Positions 23,055 to 32,189 of a stretch of 64,000 nt of DNA are shown here, piece by piece. A program made the position numbers and the translations under genes. Source of the stretch: Gemmatimonadota bacterium. GTDB lineage: Bacteria > Gemmatimonadota > Gemmatimonadetes > Gemmatimonadales > GWC2-71-9. Location: assembly GCA_016713785.1 (NCBI GenBank), contig JADJOM010000003.1, forward strand, positions 1,383,501-1,447,500. Reading direction: 5' to 3'. The notes under the pieces are model-generated. The model did not search any database, was not told the DNA's origin, and worked only from the letters and a program-made list of their open reading frames with translations. Each line of letters begins with the position of its first letter. Within the stretch, counting starts at the first letter, position 1.

Positions 23055-24895
23055 CCCGACGAAGCATCCGGATCTGGCTCGCGCCCCTCGGCGCGGCGGC
23101 AGTCATCGGCAGCGGCCTCGCCTTCACGGCGGGGCCGCTTGGCGTGTGGCGGGACCGGGTGTGGCTGGTCGGCCTCGTGGTCCTGGGGCTCCCGGTCATC
23201 TGGCGAACGCTGTGGGGCGTGCTCCATGGGCGGTTCGCCGCGGACCTGGTGGCAAGCCTGGCCATCCTCGTGGCCGCCCTGATGCAGGACCCGCTCCCCG
23301 GGCTGGTCGTAGTGCTGATGCAGACGGGGGGTGAGGCCCTCGAGACCTACGCCGCCGGGCGCGCCTCGCGCGCCGTATCGGCGCTGGAGGCCGAAGCTCC
23401 ACGCCTGGCCCTGCGCCTGCGGGGCCGGGCGACCGAGGAGATCCCTGCGGACCAGGTGCGGCCGGGCGATCGCCTGCTGGTGCGCCCCGGGGACCTGGTC
23501 CCCTGCGATGCTGTCGTGATCGATGGCTACTCCCACGTCGACGCCTCCCGCCTCACCGGCGAACCGATGCCGGTGGCCGCCGAGCCGGGCACGCTGCTCC
23601 TCAGCGGCAGCCAGAATATCGAGGGCCCCCTGACGGTCGAGGCGCGGGCGGTGGCGAGCGAGAGCCAGTACGCCCGCATCGTGCAGCTGGTGCGGAGCGC
23701 CCAGGCCAGCAAGTCGCCGCTGCAGCGGATGGCCGACCGCTACGCCGTCTACTTCACGCCCCTCACGATCGCTGTCTGCATGGCGACCTACCTGGTCACC
23801 GGCGAAGCGGAGCGGGTGTTGGCGGTGCTCGTGGTAGCCACCCCCTGCCCCCTGCTGCTCGCGGCGCCGGTGGCGCTGATCGGCGGACTCAATCGGGCCG
23901 CGCGCCGCAGCATCATCATCCGGCACGGGACGGCGCTGGAGCAGCTGGGCCGGGTGACGGTGGCGCTGCTGGACAAGACCGGGACCCTCACGATCGGCCG
24001 CCCGGCGGTCGCCGCGGTCTTGCCGGCGCCCCCCTGGACCGAGGATGAGGTCCTGGCGTTCGCGGCCGCGGCGGACCTCGGGTCCGGGCACCTGCTGGCC
24101 CGCTCGGTGGTCGACGCGGCGGCCGATCGCGGCCTCACGCTGCCCGTCGCCACCGGCATCGCCGAGAGCCCGGGCCAGGGGGTCATCGGTCGGGCGGGCG
24201 GCCACGAGATCGCGCTCGGGTCGCGGTCCTACATCCTTTCGCGGTACCCGGACCTCGGGACGACCTGGCCGGAGGCGGCCACGATGGGCCTCCGGGCGAC
24301 CTTGGCCATCGACGGCCGGGCCGGGGGCACCATCGAATTTGCCGACCGCCTCCGACCGGAGACCGGCCGGCTGGTGGCCGGGCTCACTGCCCTCGGCCTG
24401 CGGCGCATCATCATGGTCACCGGCGACGATGCCGGGCACGCCGCGGCCGTGGCCCGGGCCGCGGGCATCCGGGAGGTGCGCGCCGGACTCCTCCCCGCGG
24501 ACAAGGTGCGCGTGGTGGAGGAACTGGAGCTGGCCGGCGAGCGGGTCCTGATGGTGGGCGACGGCACCAACGACGCCCCTGCGCTCACCCGTGCCTCGGT
24601 CGGCGTGGCCCTCGCCTCCCACGGTGGCGGGATCTCCGCCGAAGCGGCGGACGCAGTGGTACTCGCGGACGACGCGGGCCGGGTCGCAGAGGCCATCGCC
24701 ATCAGCCGCCGCACCATGCGGATCGCCCGGCAGAGCGTGTGGGCGGGGCTCGGCCTCTCGGCGCTGGCCATGATGGCGGCCGCCTTCGGCGCGATCCCCC
24801 CGGTGGCGGGCGCCCTGCTGCAGGAGGCCATCGACGTCGCCGTGATCCTCAATGCCCTGCGCGCCAGCGCCGACGGAGCCGGGGGCACCCGCTGA
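23051..24895 (+). CDS. Heavy-metal P1B-type ATPase with a TPC motif and no N-terminal metal domain
   Basis: 614 residues. Catalytic landmarks: phosphorylation site DKTGTLT, actuator segment SRLTGEPMPV, MVGDGTNDAPAL. The ion-path motif in the helix before the phosphorylation domain is TPCP (VVATPCPLLLAAPV) instead of CPC or SPC. No HMA or CXXC domain precedes the first helix. The usual HP dipeptide appears as HL (SGHLLARSVV). TPC motifs occur in a poorly characterised P1B subgroup, so the metal is unknown. GTG start overlaps the response-regulator stop, so regulation by the two-component pair is likely. Confidence 0.88.
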   Translation: MTRRSIRIWLAPLGAAAVIGSGLAFTAGPLGVWRDRVWLVGLVVLGLPVIWRTLWGVLHGRFAADLVASLAILVAALMQDPLPGLVVVLMQTGGEALETYAAGRASRAVSALEAEAPRLALRLRGRATEEIPADQVRPGDRLLVRPGDLVPCDAVVIDGYSHVDASRLTGEPMPVAAEPGTLLLSGSQNIEGPLTVEARAVASESQYARIVQLVRSAQASKSPLQRMADRYAVYFTPLTIAVCMATYLVTGEAERVLAVLVVATPCPLLLAAPVALIGGLNRAARRSIIIRHGTALEQLGRVTVALLDKTGTLTIGRPAVAAVLPAPPWTEDEVLAFAAAADLGSGHLLARSVVDAAADRGLTLPVATGIAESPGQGVIGRAGGHEIALGSRSYILSRYPDLGTTWPEAATMGLRATLAIDGRAGGTIEFADRLRPETGRLVAGLTALGLRRIIMVTGDDAGHAAAVARAAGIREVRAGLLPADKVRVVEELELAGERVLMVGDGTNDAPALTRASVGVALASHGGGISAEAADAVVLADDAGRVAEAIAISRRTMRIARQSVWAGLGLSALAMMAAAFGAIPPVAGALLQEAIDVAVILNALRASADGAGGTR

Positions 24896-24938
24896 TGTAT
24901 ATTCCGCCGCGCCCCCACCTCCCCAGCATGCGAAGGCC

Positions 24939-25337
24939 ATGACCCCCTCGTCCCTCCCCACCCTGCCGTCCCGGCGAGTGATGTTCACCCGCGCGCTCCA
25001 GCGCCATTGCCCGGCCTGCGACGGGCACCCGCTCTTCGCCGGCTGGTTCCGGATGCGGGACCGGTGCCCCTCCTGCCACCTGCGGATGCGGCGGGGCGAG
25101 GATGGGTACACGCTCGGCGCGCTCTGGTTCAACCTGTTCCTGGCCGAGCTGATCACCATGTCGTCCTTCGTGCTCACGCTGGTGCGGACCTGGCCCGATC
25201 CCCCGTGGGACGTGCTGCAGGTGGTGGGGCCCATCGAGGCGGTCGTGATGCCGCTCCTGGTCTGGCCCTTTGCCCGGACGCTGTTCCTCGCGTTCGACCT
25301 CTGCATCCGTCCTCCGGAGGCCCGGGACCTCGCCTGA
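24939..25337 (+). CDS. DUF983 membrane protein with a zinc-ribbon-like N-terminus
   Basis: 132 residues. Two CXXC pairs (HCPACDG and RCPSCHL) form a probable zinc ribbon, followed by RGEDGYTLGALWFNLFLAEL and two TM helices, the standard DUF983 layout. Function unknown. The start ATG at 24939 lies 43 nt after the ATPase; a longer frame upstream overlaps the ATPase end. Two bases separate its stop from the SulP start. Confidence 0.8.
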   Translation: MTPSSLPTLPSRRVMFTRALQRHCPACDGHPLFAGWFRMRDRCPSCHLRMRRGEDGYTLGALWFNLFLAELITMSSFVLTLVRTWPDPPWDVLQVVGPIEAVVMPLLVWPFARTLFLAFDLCIRPPEARDLA

Positions 25338-25339
25338 CC

Positions 25340-27046
25340 ATGCTCGTCCCGAAACTCTTCACCACGATGCGCGGGTACCGCCGCGCGGACTTCCTCGGCG
25401 ACCTCTCCGCGGGCCTCGTGGTGGGCATCGTGGCGCTGCCGCTGGCGATCGCCTTCGGGATCGCGAGCGGGGCCACCCCCGAAGCGGGGCTGTACACCGC
25501 GATCCTCGCGGGCTTCCTGATCTCCGCGCTCGGCGGCTCGCGGGTGCAGATCGGCGGGCCCACCGGGGCCTTCGTGGTGATCGTGTACGGGGTGATCCAG
25601 CAGTACGGCATGGAGGGCCTGGCGGTCGCGACGATGATGGCCGGGGTGATGCTGATCATCCTGGGCGTGGCGCGGCTGGGGGGGGCGATCAAGTTCATCC
25701 CCTTCCCGGTCACCACCGGATTCACCTCCGGCATCGCCATCATCATCTTCTCCAGCCAGGTCCGGGACCTGCTCGGCCTGCGGATGCCCGCGGTCCCGGC
25801 GGAGTTCCTCGCCAAGTGGGAGAGCTACGCCGCCCACCTCGACACCTTCAATCCGTGGGCGCTCGCGGTGGGTGGCGCCGCGCTGGCCATCATCCTCCTG
25901 TGGCCCCGGGTCAGCCGGCGGCTTCCGGCGCCCTTCGTGGCCCTGGTGGCGTGCACCGCCGCCGCCCAGCTGCTCCACCTCCCGGTGGAGACCATCGGTG
26001 ACCGGTTCGGCGCGATCCACGCCGTCCTGCCCGCGCCCCGGCTCCCGACCGTCACCTTTGCCCTGCTGCGGGAGCTGAGTGGCCCGGCGCTCACCATCGC
26101 CCTGCTGGCGGCGATCGAGTCGCTGCTCTCCGCGGTGGTGGCGGACGGGATGATCGGCTCCCGGCACCGCTCCAACATGGAACTGGTGGCGCAGGGGGTG
26201 GCCAACATCGTCTCGCCGCTGTTCGGCGGCCTGCCCGCCACGGGGGCGATCGCGCGGACGGCCACCAACGTGAAGAACGGCGGCCGCACCCCCGTGGCCG
26301 GGATCATCCATGCGATCACCCTGCTGCTGATCACGCTGTTCTTCGGCACATGGGCGGCGAAGATCCCGATGGCGGTGCTGGCGGCGATCCTGGTGGTGGT
26401 GAGCTACAACATGAGCGAATGGCGCCGCTTTCGCGGGGAGCTGCGGGCGCCGCGCAGCGACGTGGCGGTGCTGCTGGTGACCTTCGCCCTGACCATCCTG
26501 GTGGACCTGACGGTGGCGGTGGAGGTCGGGATGGTGCTTGCGGCCTTCCTCTTCATGAAGCGGATGAGCGAGGTCACGAACACGAGCCTGGTGAGCCGTG
26601 AGTTCGGGGATGCCGAGGAACCCGAGGGCGGCGATCCGGGGGCGACGGGACTGCGGGAGGTGCCCGAGGGAGTGGACATCTACGAGATCGACGGCCCGTT
26701 CTTCTTCGGGGCGGCCGAGTCGTTCAAGTCGGCGATCGGCAACGTGGCGCGGCGTCCGCGCGTGCTCATCATCCGGATGCGCCGCGTTCCGGCCATCGAT
26801 TCCACCGGCCTGGCCGCGCTCCGGGACGTGGTGCACCGGAGCCGCCAGGAGGGCACCCTGGTGATCCTCTCCGACGTGCACTCCCAGCCGGTGATCGCGC
26901 TGACGCGGTCGGCGTTCTACGAGGAGCTGGGCGAGGACAACCTCACCGGCACCCTGGACGATGCGCTGGACCGGGCCCGGATGTACCTGGGCCTGCCCAC
27001 GGCCGAGCGCCCGGCCTTCCTCTCCCCCGGCGCTGCGACTGACTGA
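25340..27046 (+). CDS. SulP-family anion transporter with STAS domain
   Basis: 568 residues. The membrane part (about 1-410) has the SulP signature region DLSAGLVVGIVALPLAIAFG and about eleven helices including QIGGPTGAFVVIVYGVIQQY. A C-terminal STAS domain (about 450-550) includes RVPAIDSTGLAALRDVV. Members carry sulfate, bicarbonate or other anions; the substrate here is not determinable. It begins 2 nt after DUF983. Confidence 0.92.
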   Translation: MLVPKLFTTMRGYRRADFLGDLSAGLVVGIVALPLAIAFGIASGATPEAGLYTAILAGFLISALGGSRVQIGGPTGAFVVIVYGVIQQYGMEGLAVATMMAGVMLIILGVARLGGAIKFIPFPVTTGFTSGIAIIIFSSQVRDLLGLRMPAVPAEFLAKWESYAAHLDTFNPWALAVGGAALAIILLWPRVSRRLPAPFVALVACTAAAQLLHLPVETIGDRFGAIHAVLPAPRLPTVTFALLRELSGPALTIALLAAIESLLSAVVADGMIGSRHRSNMELVAQGVANIVSPLFGGLPATGAIARTATNVKNGGRTPVAGIIHAITLLLITLFFGTWAAKIPMAVLAAILVVVSYNMSEWRRFRGELRAPRSDVAVLLVTFALTILVDLTVAVEVGMVLAAFLFMKRMSEVTNTSLVSREFGDAEEPEGGDPGATGLREVPEGVDIYEIDGPFFFGAAESFKSAIGNVARRPRVLIIRMRRVPAIDSTGLAALRDVVHRSRQEGTLVILSDVHSQPVIALTRSAFYEELGEDNLTGTLDDALDRARMYLGLPTAERPAFLSPGAATD

Positions 27047-27097
27047 TTGCCCCCGGGCCACCCGGGCACTCCGCTCCGCGCCGGCCCCCCTCCGCCG

Positions 27098-27117
27098 GAC
27101 GCCTGCGTGAAGGCGTC
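27098..27117. terminator. Hairpin between the convergent SulP and TauE/SafE-like genes
   Basis: GACGCC/GGCGTC with an eight-base loop is followed on the plus strand by TTCATCT. A CCCGGG/CCCGGG stem also lies at about 27057-27071. Position in a 108-bp convergent gap suggests termination. Confidence 0.4.
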
Positions 27118-27154
27118 TTCATCTCGACTCCCCCCTCGCTTCACACCTCCCGGC

Positions 27155-27829
27155 CTAGTGTTCCGGCGGAATTTCGGGACCTGACGTGGCCGGTGCCATC
27201 TGGTGGTGCTGGTGTCCGGTGCTGCCCATGCTCATGGTGGCGCGGTTCCAGATGGTCCACAGCCCGATCGCCAGAGTGACACCCGCGAAGAGCCGCCGGC
27301 GCCAGCGGGAGCCCAGCAGCACCCGTTGCACCCCGACCGCCGCGACGGAGAGGGCCGGAACGGTCCCGATCCCGAAGGCCAGCATGGCCAGGGCGCCCGC
27401 GGCGGGAAGGGTGGCCGCGACGGCGAGGGCGAGGGCGGCGTAGACCATGCCGCACGGCAGGAACCCGTTGACCACGCCAAAGAGGTACTGGGCGGCCAGG
27501 CCGGGATTGCCGGCGGCCTTGGCACCCACCGTGGTGAGCCTGAGGGGCACCAGCCTTGGCTCGGGCACCAGGCCGGCCAGGGCCAGGGCAAACCAGACCA
27601 GCAGGGCGGCCGCGACCGCCCCGGGCAGCCAGGCCGGACCGGGCAGCAGGCGACCGAAGGTGCCGGCGAGGGCGCCGAGCAGGGCGTAGGTGGTCAGCCG
27701 GCCCGCATGCCAGGCGGCTAGGCCGCCCCGGACCCGGCCGCAGCTGGCCGCGAAGGCACCGCACATGCCGATACAGTGGAGGCTCCCCAGGAGCCCCGCG
27801 AGGAATGCAGCCGAGAGCAGTTCAACCAT
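27155..27829 (-). CDS. TauE/SafE-like (UreH/CcdA-type) membrane protein next to the cbb3 operon
   Basis: 224 residues, about six TM helices. The N-terminus FLAGLLGSLHCIGMCGAF and the second block NGFLPCGMVYAALALA are the paired signatures of the sulfite-exporter/UreH-like family commonly encoded beside ccoNOQP and ccoGHIS, where a role in copper handling has been proposed. The C-terminus is Met/His-rich (TMSMGSTGHQHHQMA), supporting a metal link. ATG at 27829 lies only 30 nt from the divergent ccoN start, so the two share a promoter region. Exact function inferred. Confidence 0.82.
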   Translation of the reverse strand: MVELLSAAFLAGLLGSLHCIGMCGAFAASCGRVRGGLAAWHAGRLTTYALLGALAGTFGRLLPGPAWLPGAVAAALLVWFALALAGLVPEPRLVPLRLTTVGAKAAGNPGLAAQYLFGVVNGFLPCGMVYAALALAVAATLPAAGALAMLAFGIGTVPALSVAAVGVQRVLLGSRWRRRLFAGVTLAIGLWTIWNRATMSMGSTGHQHHQMAPATSGPEIPPEH

Positions 27830-27859
27830 ACATGCGCCTATGGGGGAGGTAGAGACGCC

Positions 27860-29299
27860 GTGCAAACTACTGCGGTGAGTTCCGCGGACGAAGCCCGCTA
27901 TGACGACGAGGTGGTGAAGCTGTTCGCCACTGCGACGGTGGTGTGGGCGGTTGTCGGCATGCTGGCGGGAGTCTGGATCGCGCTCGAGATCGCATACTGG
28001 CCCGCGAACCTCGGCCTTCAGTGGACGACCTTCGGGCGGCTGCGCCCGCTCCACACCAACGCGGTCATCTTCGCCTTTGGCGGCAACATCTGCTTCACCG
28101 GGATCTACTACTCGATGCAGCGGCTGCTCAAGGTCCGGATGTTCAGCGACGCGCTGTCGCGGATCCACTTCTGGGGCTGGCAGCTCATCATCGTCGGCGC
28201 GGCGATCACGCTGCCGCTCGGACTCACCCAGTCCAAGGAGTATGCCGAGCTGATCTGGCCCATCGACGTGCTGATCACGCTGATCTGGGTGGTCTTCGCC
28301 ATCAACTTCTTCGGCACGGTCTACAATCGCAAGGTGAAGCACCTGTACGTGGCCATCTGGTTCTACATGTCGTTCGTGATCACGATCGCGGTGCTCCACA
28401 TCGTCAACAGCCTGGCCATCCCCGCCACCCTGCTCCGCTCCTATCCCATCTACGCCGGACTGACCGACGCCCTGGTGCAGTGGTGGTACGGGCACAACGC
28501 GGTGGGCTTCTTCCTGACGACCCCGTTCCTGGGGTTGATGTACTACTTCCTGCCCCGGATCTCGGGGCGCCCGGTCTTCAGCTACCGGCTGTCGATCATC
28601 CACTTCTGGGCGCTCGTGTTCCTCTACATCTGGGCGGGGCCGCATCACCTGCTGTACTCCTCGCTGCCGGAATGGGCCCAGACGCTGGGCATGACGTTCA
28701 GCATCATGCTGATCGCGCCCTCCTGGGGCGGCATGCTCAACGGCCTCCTGACCCTGCGCGGGGCGTGGGACCGGGTGCGCACCGACCCGGTGCTCAAGTT
28801 CCTGGTGGTGGCGGTGAGCTTCTACGGCATGAGCACGTTCGAGGGCCCGATGATGTCCATCCGGGCGGTGAACAGCCTGTCGCACTACACCAACTGGACC
28901 ATCGGGCACGTGCACTCGGGCGCGCTCGGGTGGAACGGGATGCTCACCTTCGGCATCCTGTACTGGCTGGTCCCGAAGCTGTGGAACAAGCCGCTGGCCT
29001 ACCCGGGCTGGGCCACGACGCACTTCTGGCTGGCGACCATCGGCATCGTGCTCTACACCGTGTCGATGTGGGCCGCGGGCCTGACCGAAGGACTGCAGTG
29101 GCGCGCGTTCGACGCGGCGGGCCAGCTCAAGTACCCCAACTTCGTCGACATCGTGCACCAGCTGCAGCCGTTCTACCTGCTGCGCCTGCTCGGCGGCCTC
29201 CTGTTCTTCACGGGTGCCGTCATGTTCGCCGTCAACTTCGTCAAGACCGTGTCCGGACCCGCGGCCGCCCCGGCGCCCGCCCCGGCCGCCGCGCGCTGA
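27860..29299 (+). CDS. ccoN: cbb3-type cytochrome c oxidase subunit I
   Basis: 479-residue catalytic subunit of the high-affinity cbb3 oxidase, reducing O2 at a haem b3-CuB site in the cytoplasmic membrane. About twelve TM helices carry the haem and copper histidines: RLRPLHTNAVIFAFGGN (low-spin haem), WWYGHNAVGFF (CuB His with the following Tyr-containing loop), WAGPHHLLYSS (CuB HH) and NWTIGHVHSGALGWNG (haem His pair). The GTG start at 27860 has a GGGAGGT site ten bases upstream. First gene of the operon. Confidence 0.97.
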   Translation: MQTTAVSSADEARYDDEVVKLFATATVVWAVVGMLAGVWIALEIAYWPANLGLQWTTFGRLRPLHTNAVIFAFGGNICFTGIYYSMQRLLKVRMFSDALSRIHFWGWQLIIVGAAITLPLGLTQSKEYAELIWPIDVLITLIWVVFAINFFGTVYNRKVKHLYVAIWFYMSFVITIAVLHIVNSLAIPATLLRSYPIYAGLTDALVQWWYGHNAVGFFLTTPFLGLMYYFLPRISGRPVFSYRLSIIHFWALVFLYIWAGPHHLLYSSLPEWAQTLGMTFSIMLIAPSWGGMLNGLLTLRGAWDRVRTDPVLKFLVVAVSFYGMSTFEGPMMSIRAVNSLSHYTNWTIGHVHSGALGWNGMLTFGILYWLVPKLWNKPLAYPGWATTHFWLATIGIVLYTVSMWAAGLTEGLQWRAFDAAGQLKYPNFVDIVHQLQPFYLLRLLGGLLFFTGAVMFAVNFVKTVSGPAAAPAPAPAAAR

Positions 29300-29309
29300 G
29301 GACATGACC

Positions 29310-30092
29310 ATGAGCACTCCGAACGAGACTGGCTACACCTCGGCGCACCGCACCCTGGAGGGCAAGAGCGCGCTCTTTGCCGTCATGGTGACGGTGGCCA
29401 TCCTGATCGGCGGCATCGTCGAGATCATCCCGCTCTTTTCCACCACCTACGGGCCCGAGGCGCTGGCGGGCGTGACGCCGTACACCGCCCTGGAGGTCGC
29501 GGGCCGGGACATCTACGTCCGCGAGGGCTGCTACACCTGCCATTCGCAGATGGTGCGGCCGATGCGGGCCGAGGTGCTGCGCTACGGCGAGTGGACCCGC
29601 GCGGGCGAGTACGCGTACGACCACCCGTTCCTGCTCGGCTCCCGCCGGCTGGGGCCGGACCTGCAGCGGGTGGGCGGCAAGTACCCCGACGCCTGGCACT
29701 TCGAGCACATGCGGGACCCGCGGGCCACCTCCCCGGGCAGCGTCATGCCGCCCTACACCTGGCTGCACCGGCAGGCCTATGATCCGGCCGACATCCAGGC
29801 CTCCCTGCGCGCGCTCAAGAAGGTGGGCGTGCCCTACACCGACGAGCAGATCGCCGGCGCCCCGGCCGACATGCAGGCCCAGGCCGCCGGGATCAGCGAG
29901 CGGCTCAAGGCCGCCGGGATCGATGCCGATCCCGGGAAGGAGATCGTGGCGATGATCGCGTACCTCCAGCGCCTGGGCAAGGATGGCCGGGCGGCCATCG
30001 CCGCCGGGGCCACCGCCCCGGCGCCCACCCCGGCCGCGCCCGCCGTGCAGGCCGCGACGGCCCCGGCCCCGGAGCAGGGGGTGACGCCATGA
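29310..30092 (+). CDS. ccoO: cbb3 oxidase mono-haem cytochrome c subunit
   Basis: 260 residues. One N-terminal TM helix (ALFAVMVTVAILIGGIVEII) anchors a periplasmic cytochrome with the haem c site CYTCHSQMVRPM, and the distal methionine region SVMPPYTWL. It passes electrons to CcoN. The C-terminus is a Pro/Ala-rich tail of about 35 residues not needed for the fold. ATG at 29310 has a TGAGGA site at proper spacing; an ATG two codons earlier sits too close to it. The stop overlaps ccoQ (ATGA). Confidence 0.96.
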   Translation: MSTPNETGYTSAHRTLEGKSALFAVMVTVAILIGGIVEIIPLFSTTYGPEALAGVTPYTALEVAGRDIYVREGCYTCHSQMVRPMRAEVLRYGEWTRAGEYAYDHPFLLGSRRLGPDLQRVGGKYPDAWHFEHMRDPRATSPGSVMPPYTWLHRQAYDPADIQASLRALKKVGVPYTDEQIAGAPADMQAQAAGISERLKAAGIDADPGKEIVAMIAYLQRLGKDGRAAIAAGATAPAPTPAAPAVQAATAPAPEQGVTP

Positions 30093-30268
30093 ACCCGCTC
30101 TTCCGGGAAGCGGCCGAGAGCGTCCAGCTCGGGTGGCTCCTGGGCACCACGACGGTGCTGTTCCTCGCGGCCTTCCTGTTCTGGACCTGGTGGGCCTGGA
30201 CCGACAAGCACAAGACCCGGTGGGAGGCGGCCAGCCGGCTCCCCTTCAATGACGGAGGCGACGCGTGA
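30089..30268 (+). CDS. ccoQ: cbb3 oxidase small subunit CcoQ
   Basis: 59 residues with one TM helix (LLGTTTVLFLAAFLFWTWWAW) followed by the typical charged end (KHKTRWEAASRLPFNDGGD). CcoQ stabilises the oxidase complex. Both ends overlap the neighbours, ccoO by ATGA and ccoP by GTGA, so position and coupling support the call although the sequence is short. Confidence 0.9.
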   Translation: MNPLFREAAESVQLGWLLGTTTVLFLAAFLFWTWWAWTDKHKTRWEAASRLPFNDGGDA

Positions 30269-30831
30269 GCAAGCAGGAACTGAACCAGGTGCTGGGGCAC
30301 GCCGACGAGGCCGATGGCATCGAGGAATACGACAACCCCCTGCCGAACTGGTGGCTGGGCCTGTTCTACTTCACGATCGTCTGGGCGATCGTCTACGGCA
30401 TCCACTATCACTTCGTGGCGCACCGCTCCGAGGTGGCCGCCCTCGCGGCCGAAATGGAGGACGCCAAGCAGCGCTGGCCCCAGCAGGCGGCGGCCGCCGC
30501 CGCCGTCACCGTGGACCTGTCCGAGGCGAACGTGGAGGCGGGTGAGGGCATCTACACCGCCAATTGCGTCGCCTGCCATGGGGCGGACATGAAGGGCGGG
30601 ATCGGGCCCAACCTGCTCGACACGACCTGGATCCACGGCGGGACCCCGGAGAACATCCAGCACACCATCACCGTGGGCGTGCCGGACAAGGGCATGCTGA
30701 CCTGGGGCCCGATCCTCGGCCCCGAAAAGGTGGCCCAGGTGACCGCGTACCTGGTGCACAAGAACCGGGAAGCCACCGGGACCACGGGCGGGGACGCCGA
30801 CACCAAGCCCGACAGCGCGGGCCAGTCGTAA
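30265..30831 (+). CDS. ccoP: cbb3 oxidase cytochrome c subunit CcoP, single-haem form
   Basis: 188 residues. The N-terminus DGIEEYDNPLPNWW and single TM helix (LGLFYFTIVWAIVYGIHYH) are standard CcoP. Only one haem c site exists (CVACH, Cys101-His105), with a distal Met likely in KGMLTWGPIL. Most CcoP proteins have two haem domains and about 290-310 residues, so one domain is missing without any frameshift or stop in this frame. The GTG start overlaps ccoQ and has a GGAGG site. Confidence 0.93.
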   Translation: MSKQELNQVLGHADEADGIEEYDNPLPNWWLGLFYFTIVWAIVYGIHYHFVAHRSEVAALAAEMEDAKQRWPQQAAAAAAVTVDLSEANVEAGEGIYTANCVACHGADMKGGIGPNLLDTTWIHGGTPENIQHTITVGVPDKGMLTWGPILGPEKVAQVTAYLVHKNREATGTTGGDADTKPDSAGQS

Positions 30832-30857
30832 GACCGGACAACGAGAAGGCGGAGAGC

Positions 30858-32189
30858 ATGATCGGCTTCACCCACAAGCGGAAGTGGATCTATCCCCAGA
30901 CGGTCACGGGCCAGTGGCAGCGGCTCCGCGGCTGGACCTTCGGGGCGCTGCACCTGATCCTGTTCGTGACCCCCTGGGTCACGATCAACGGCAACCCGGC
31001 CCTGCGCATCGACCTGCCGGGCCGGCGGCTGTTCGCGTTCGGCGGGATCTTCACCGCCGCCGACACGATCTTCCTGCTGTTCCTGCTCCTGTTCCTCGCC
31101 TTCTCGCTGTTCTTCTTCACCTCGTTGTTCGGCCGGCTGTGGTGCGGGTTCGCCTGCCCGCAGACGGTGTTCCTCGACGCCTGGGTCCGGCCGGTGGAGC
31201 GCTGGATCGAGGGCGACTGGACCAAGCGCCGCAAGCGGGACGAAGGGCCGTGGACGGTCGACAAGGCCTGGCGCAAGGCGGCCAAGTGGGGCGTCTTCGC
31301 GCTGTTCTCGTTCCTGATCTCCATGGCGTTCATGAGCTACTTCGCCGGGGCCCGGGAACTGTGGAGCGGCACCGCCGGACGCACCTCGTACACCCTGGTG
31401 GGCATCTTCGCGGTGGGCTGGTACTTCGACCTGGCCTGGTTCCGGGAGCAGTTCTGCACCTACCTCTGCCCGTACGCCCGCTTCCAGAGCGCGCTCACGG
31501 ACGAGGAGACGGTGCTGGTCCAGTACGACATCACCCGGGGCGAGCCCCGTGGCGGCCTCAACGCCAAGGAGGTGGGCCGCTGCATTGACTGCAACAAGTG
31601 CGTGTTCGTCTGCCCCACGGGGATCGACATCCGCAATGGCTTCCAGCTCGAGTGCATCGCCTGCGCCCGCTGCATCGACGCCTGCGACATGGTGATGGAG
31701 AAGCAGGGGCACGAGAGCCTGATCAGCTTCGCCTCGATCGCCGAGCAGCGGGGCCGGAAGCCCCGGGCCCTGCGGCCCCGCACCGTGGTGTATGGTGGGC
31801 TGCTGACGGGCATCGCGGCCGCCGGCACCATCCTCATGGTGGCCCGCGCCCCGTTCGACGCCGCGGTGCAGCGGGCGCCGGGCACGCTCTACACCCAGGA
31901 TGCCGACGGCTACGTCCGCAATACCTTCCTGCTCAGGGTGACCAACAAGCAGCAGGCCGCCGCACCGATCCGGTTCCACGTGCGGGTCGAGGGACTGCCG
32001 GATGCCGAGATCCTGGTGCAGGACCTCGCCCTGGGCAGCACCGAGAGCCAGACGGTGCCGCTGATCATCCGGGTCAAGTCGACACCGGACATGGCGCGGA
32101 CCATCCCGATCGCGGTGCACGTGAGTTCGCCCACCAAGGAGGTGGAGGTCGCCGCCACCTTCAAGACCGGAGGTCACGTTGCCAACTAG
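30858..32189 (+). CDS. ccoG: cbb3 oxidase maturation ferredoxin-like protein CcoG (RdxA/FixG)
   Basis: 443 residues. About five TM helices and a central dicluster 4Fe-4S domain (CIDCNKCVFVCPTGIDI and CIACARCIDACD). A further membrane-adjacent cysteine motif (CGFACPQTVF, CTYLCPYARFQ) matches the NapH/CcoG family. The C-terminal Ig-like periplasmic domain (about 360-440) is present. CcoG helps reduce copper for oxidase assembly. It starts 26 nt after ccoP with a GGAG site and its last 11 bases overlap ccoH. Confidence 0.95.
   Translation: MIGFTHKRKWIYPQTVTGQWQRLRGWTFGALHLILFVTPWVTINGNPALRIDLPGRRLFAFGGIFTAADTIFLLFLLLFLAFSLFFFTSLFGRLWCGFACPQTVFLDAWVRPVERWIEGDWTKRRKRDEGPWTVDKAWRKAAKWGVFALFSFLISMAFMSYFAGARELWSGTAGRTSYTLVGIFAVGWYFDLAWFREQFCTYLCPYARFQSALTDEETVLVQYDITRGEPRGGLNAKEVGRCIDCNKCVFVCPTGIDIRNGFQLECIACARCIDACDMVMEKQGHESLISFASIAEQRGRKPRALRPRTVVYGGLLTGIAAAGTILMVARAPFDAAVQRAPGTLYTQDADGYVRNTFLLRVTNKQQAAAPIRFHVRVEGLPDAEILVQDLALGSTESQTVPLIIRVKSTPDMARTIPIAVHVSSPTKEVEVAATFKTGGHVAN

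Noticed and set aside
25007..27046. A longer start for the SulP transporter within DUF983
   Set aside because: The extra 111 residues are the wrong frame of DUF983 and lack SulP features; ATG 25340 gives the family N-terminus.
22730..27061. A 1443-codon minus-strand open frame opposite the regulator, ATPase and SulP genes
   Set aside because: Same GC artefact; it spans several clear plus-strand genes and has no recognisable domain.
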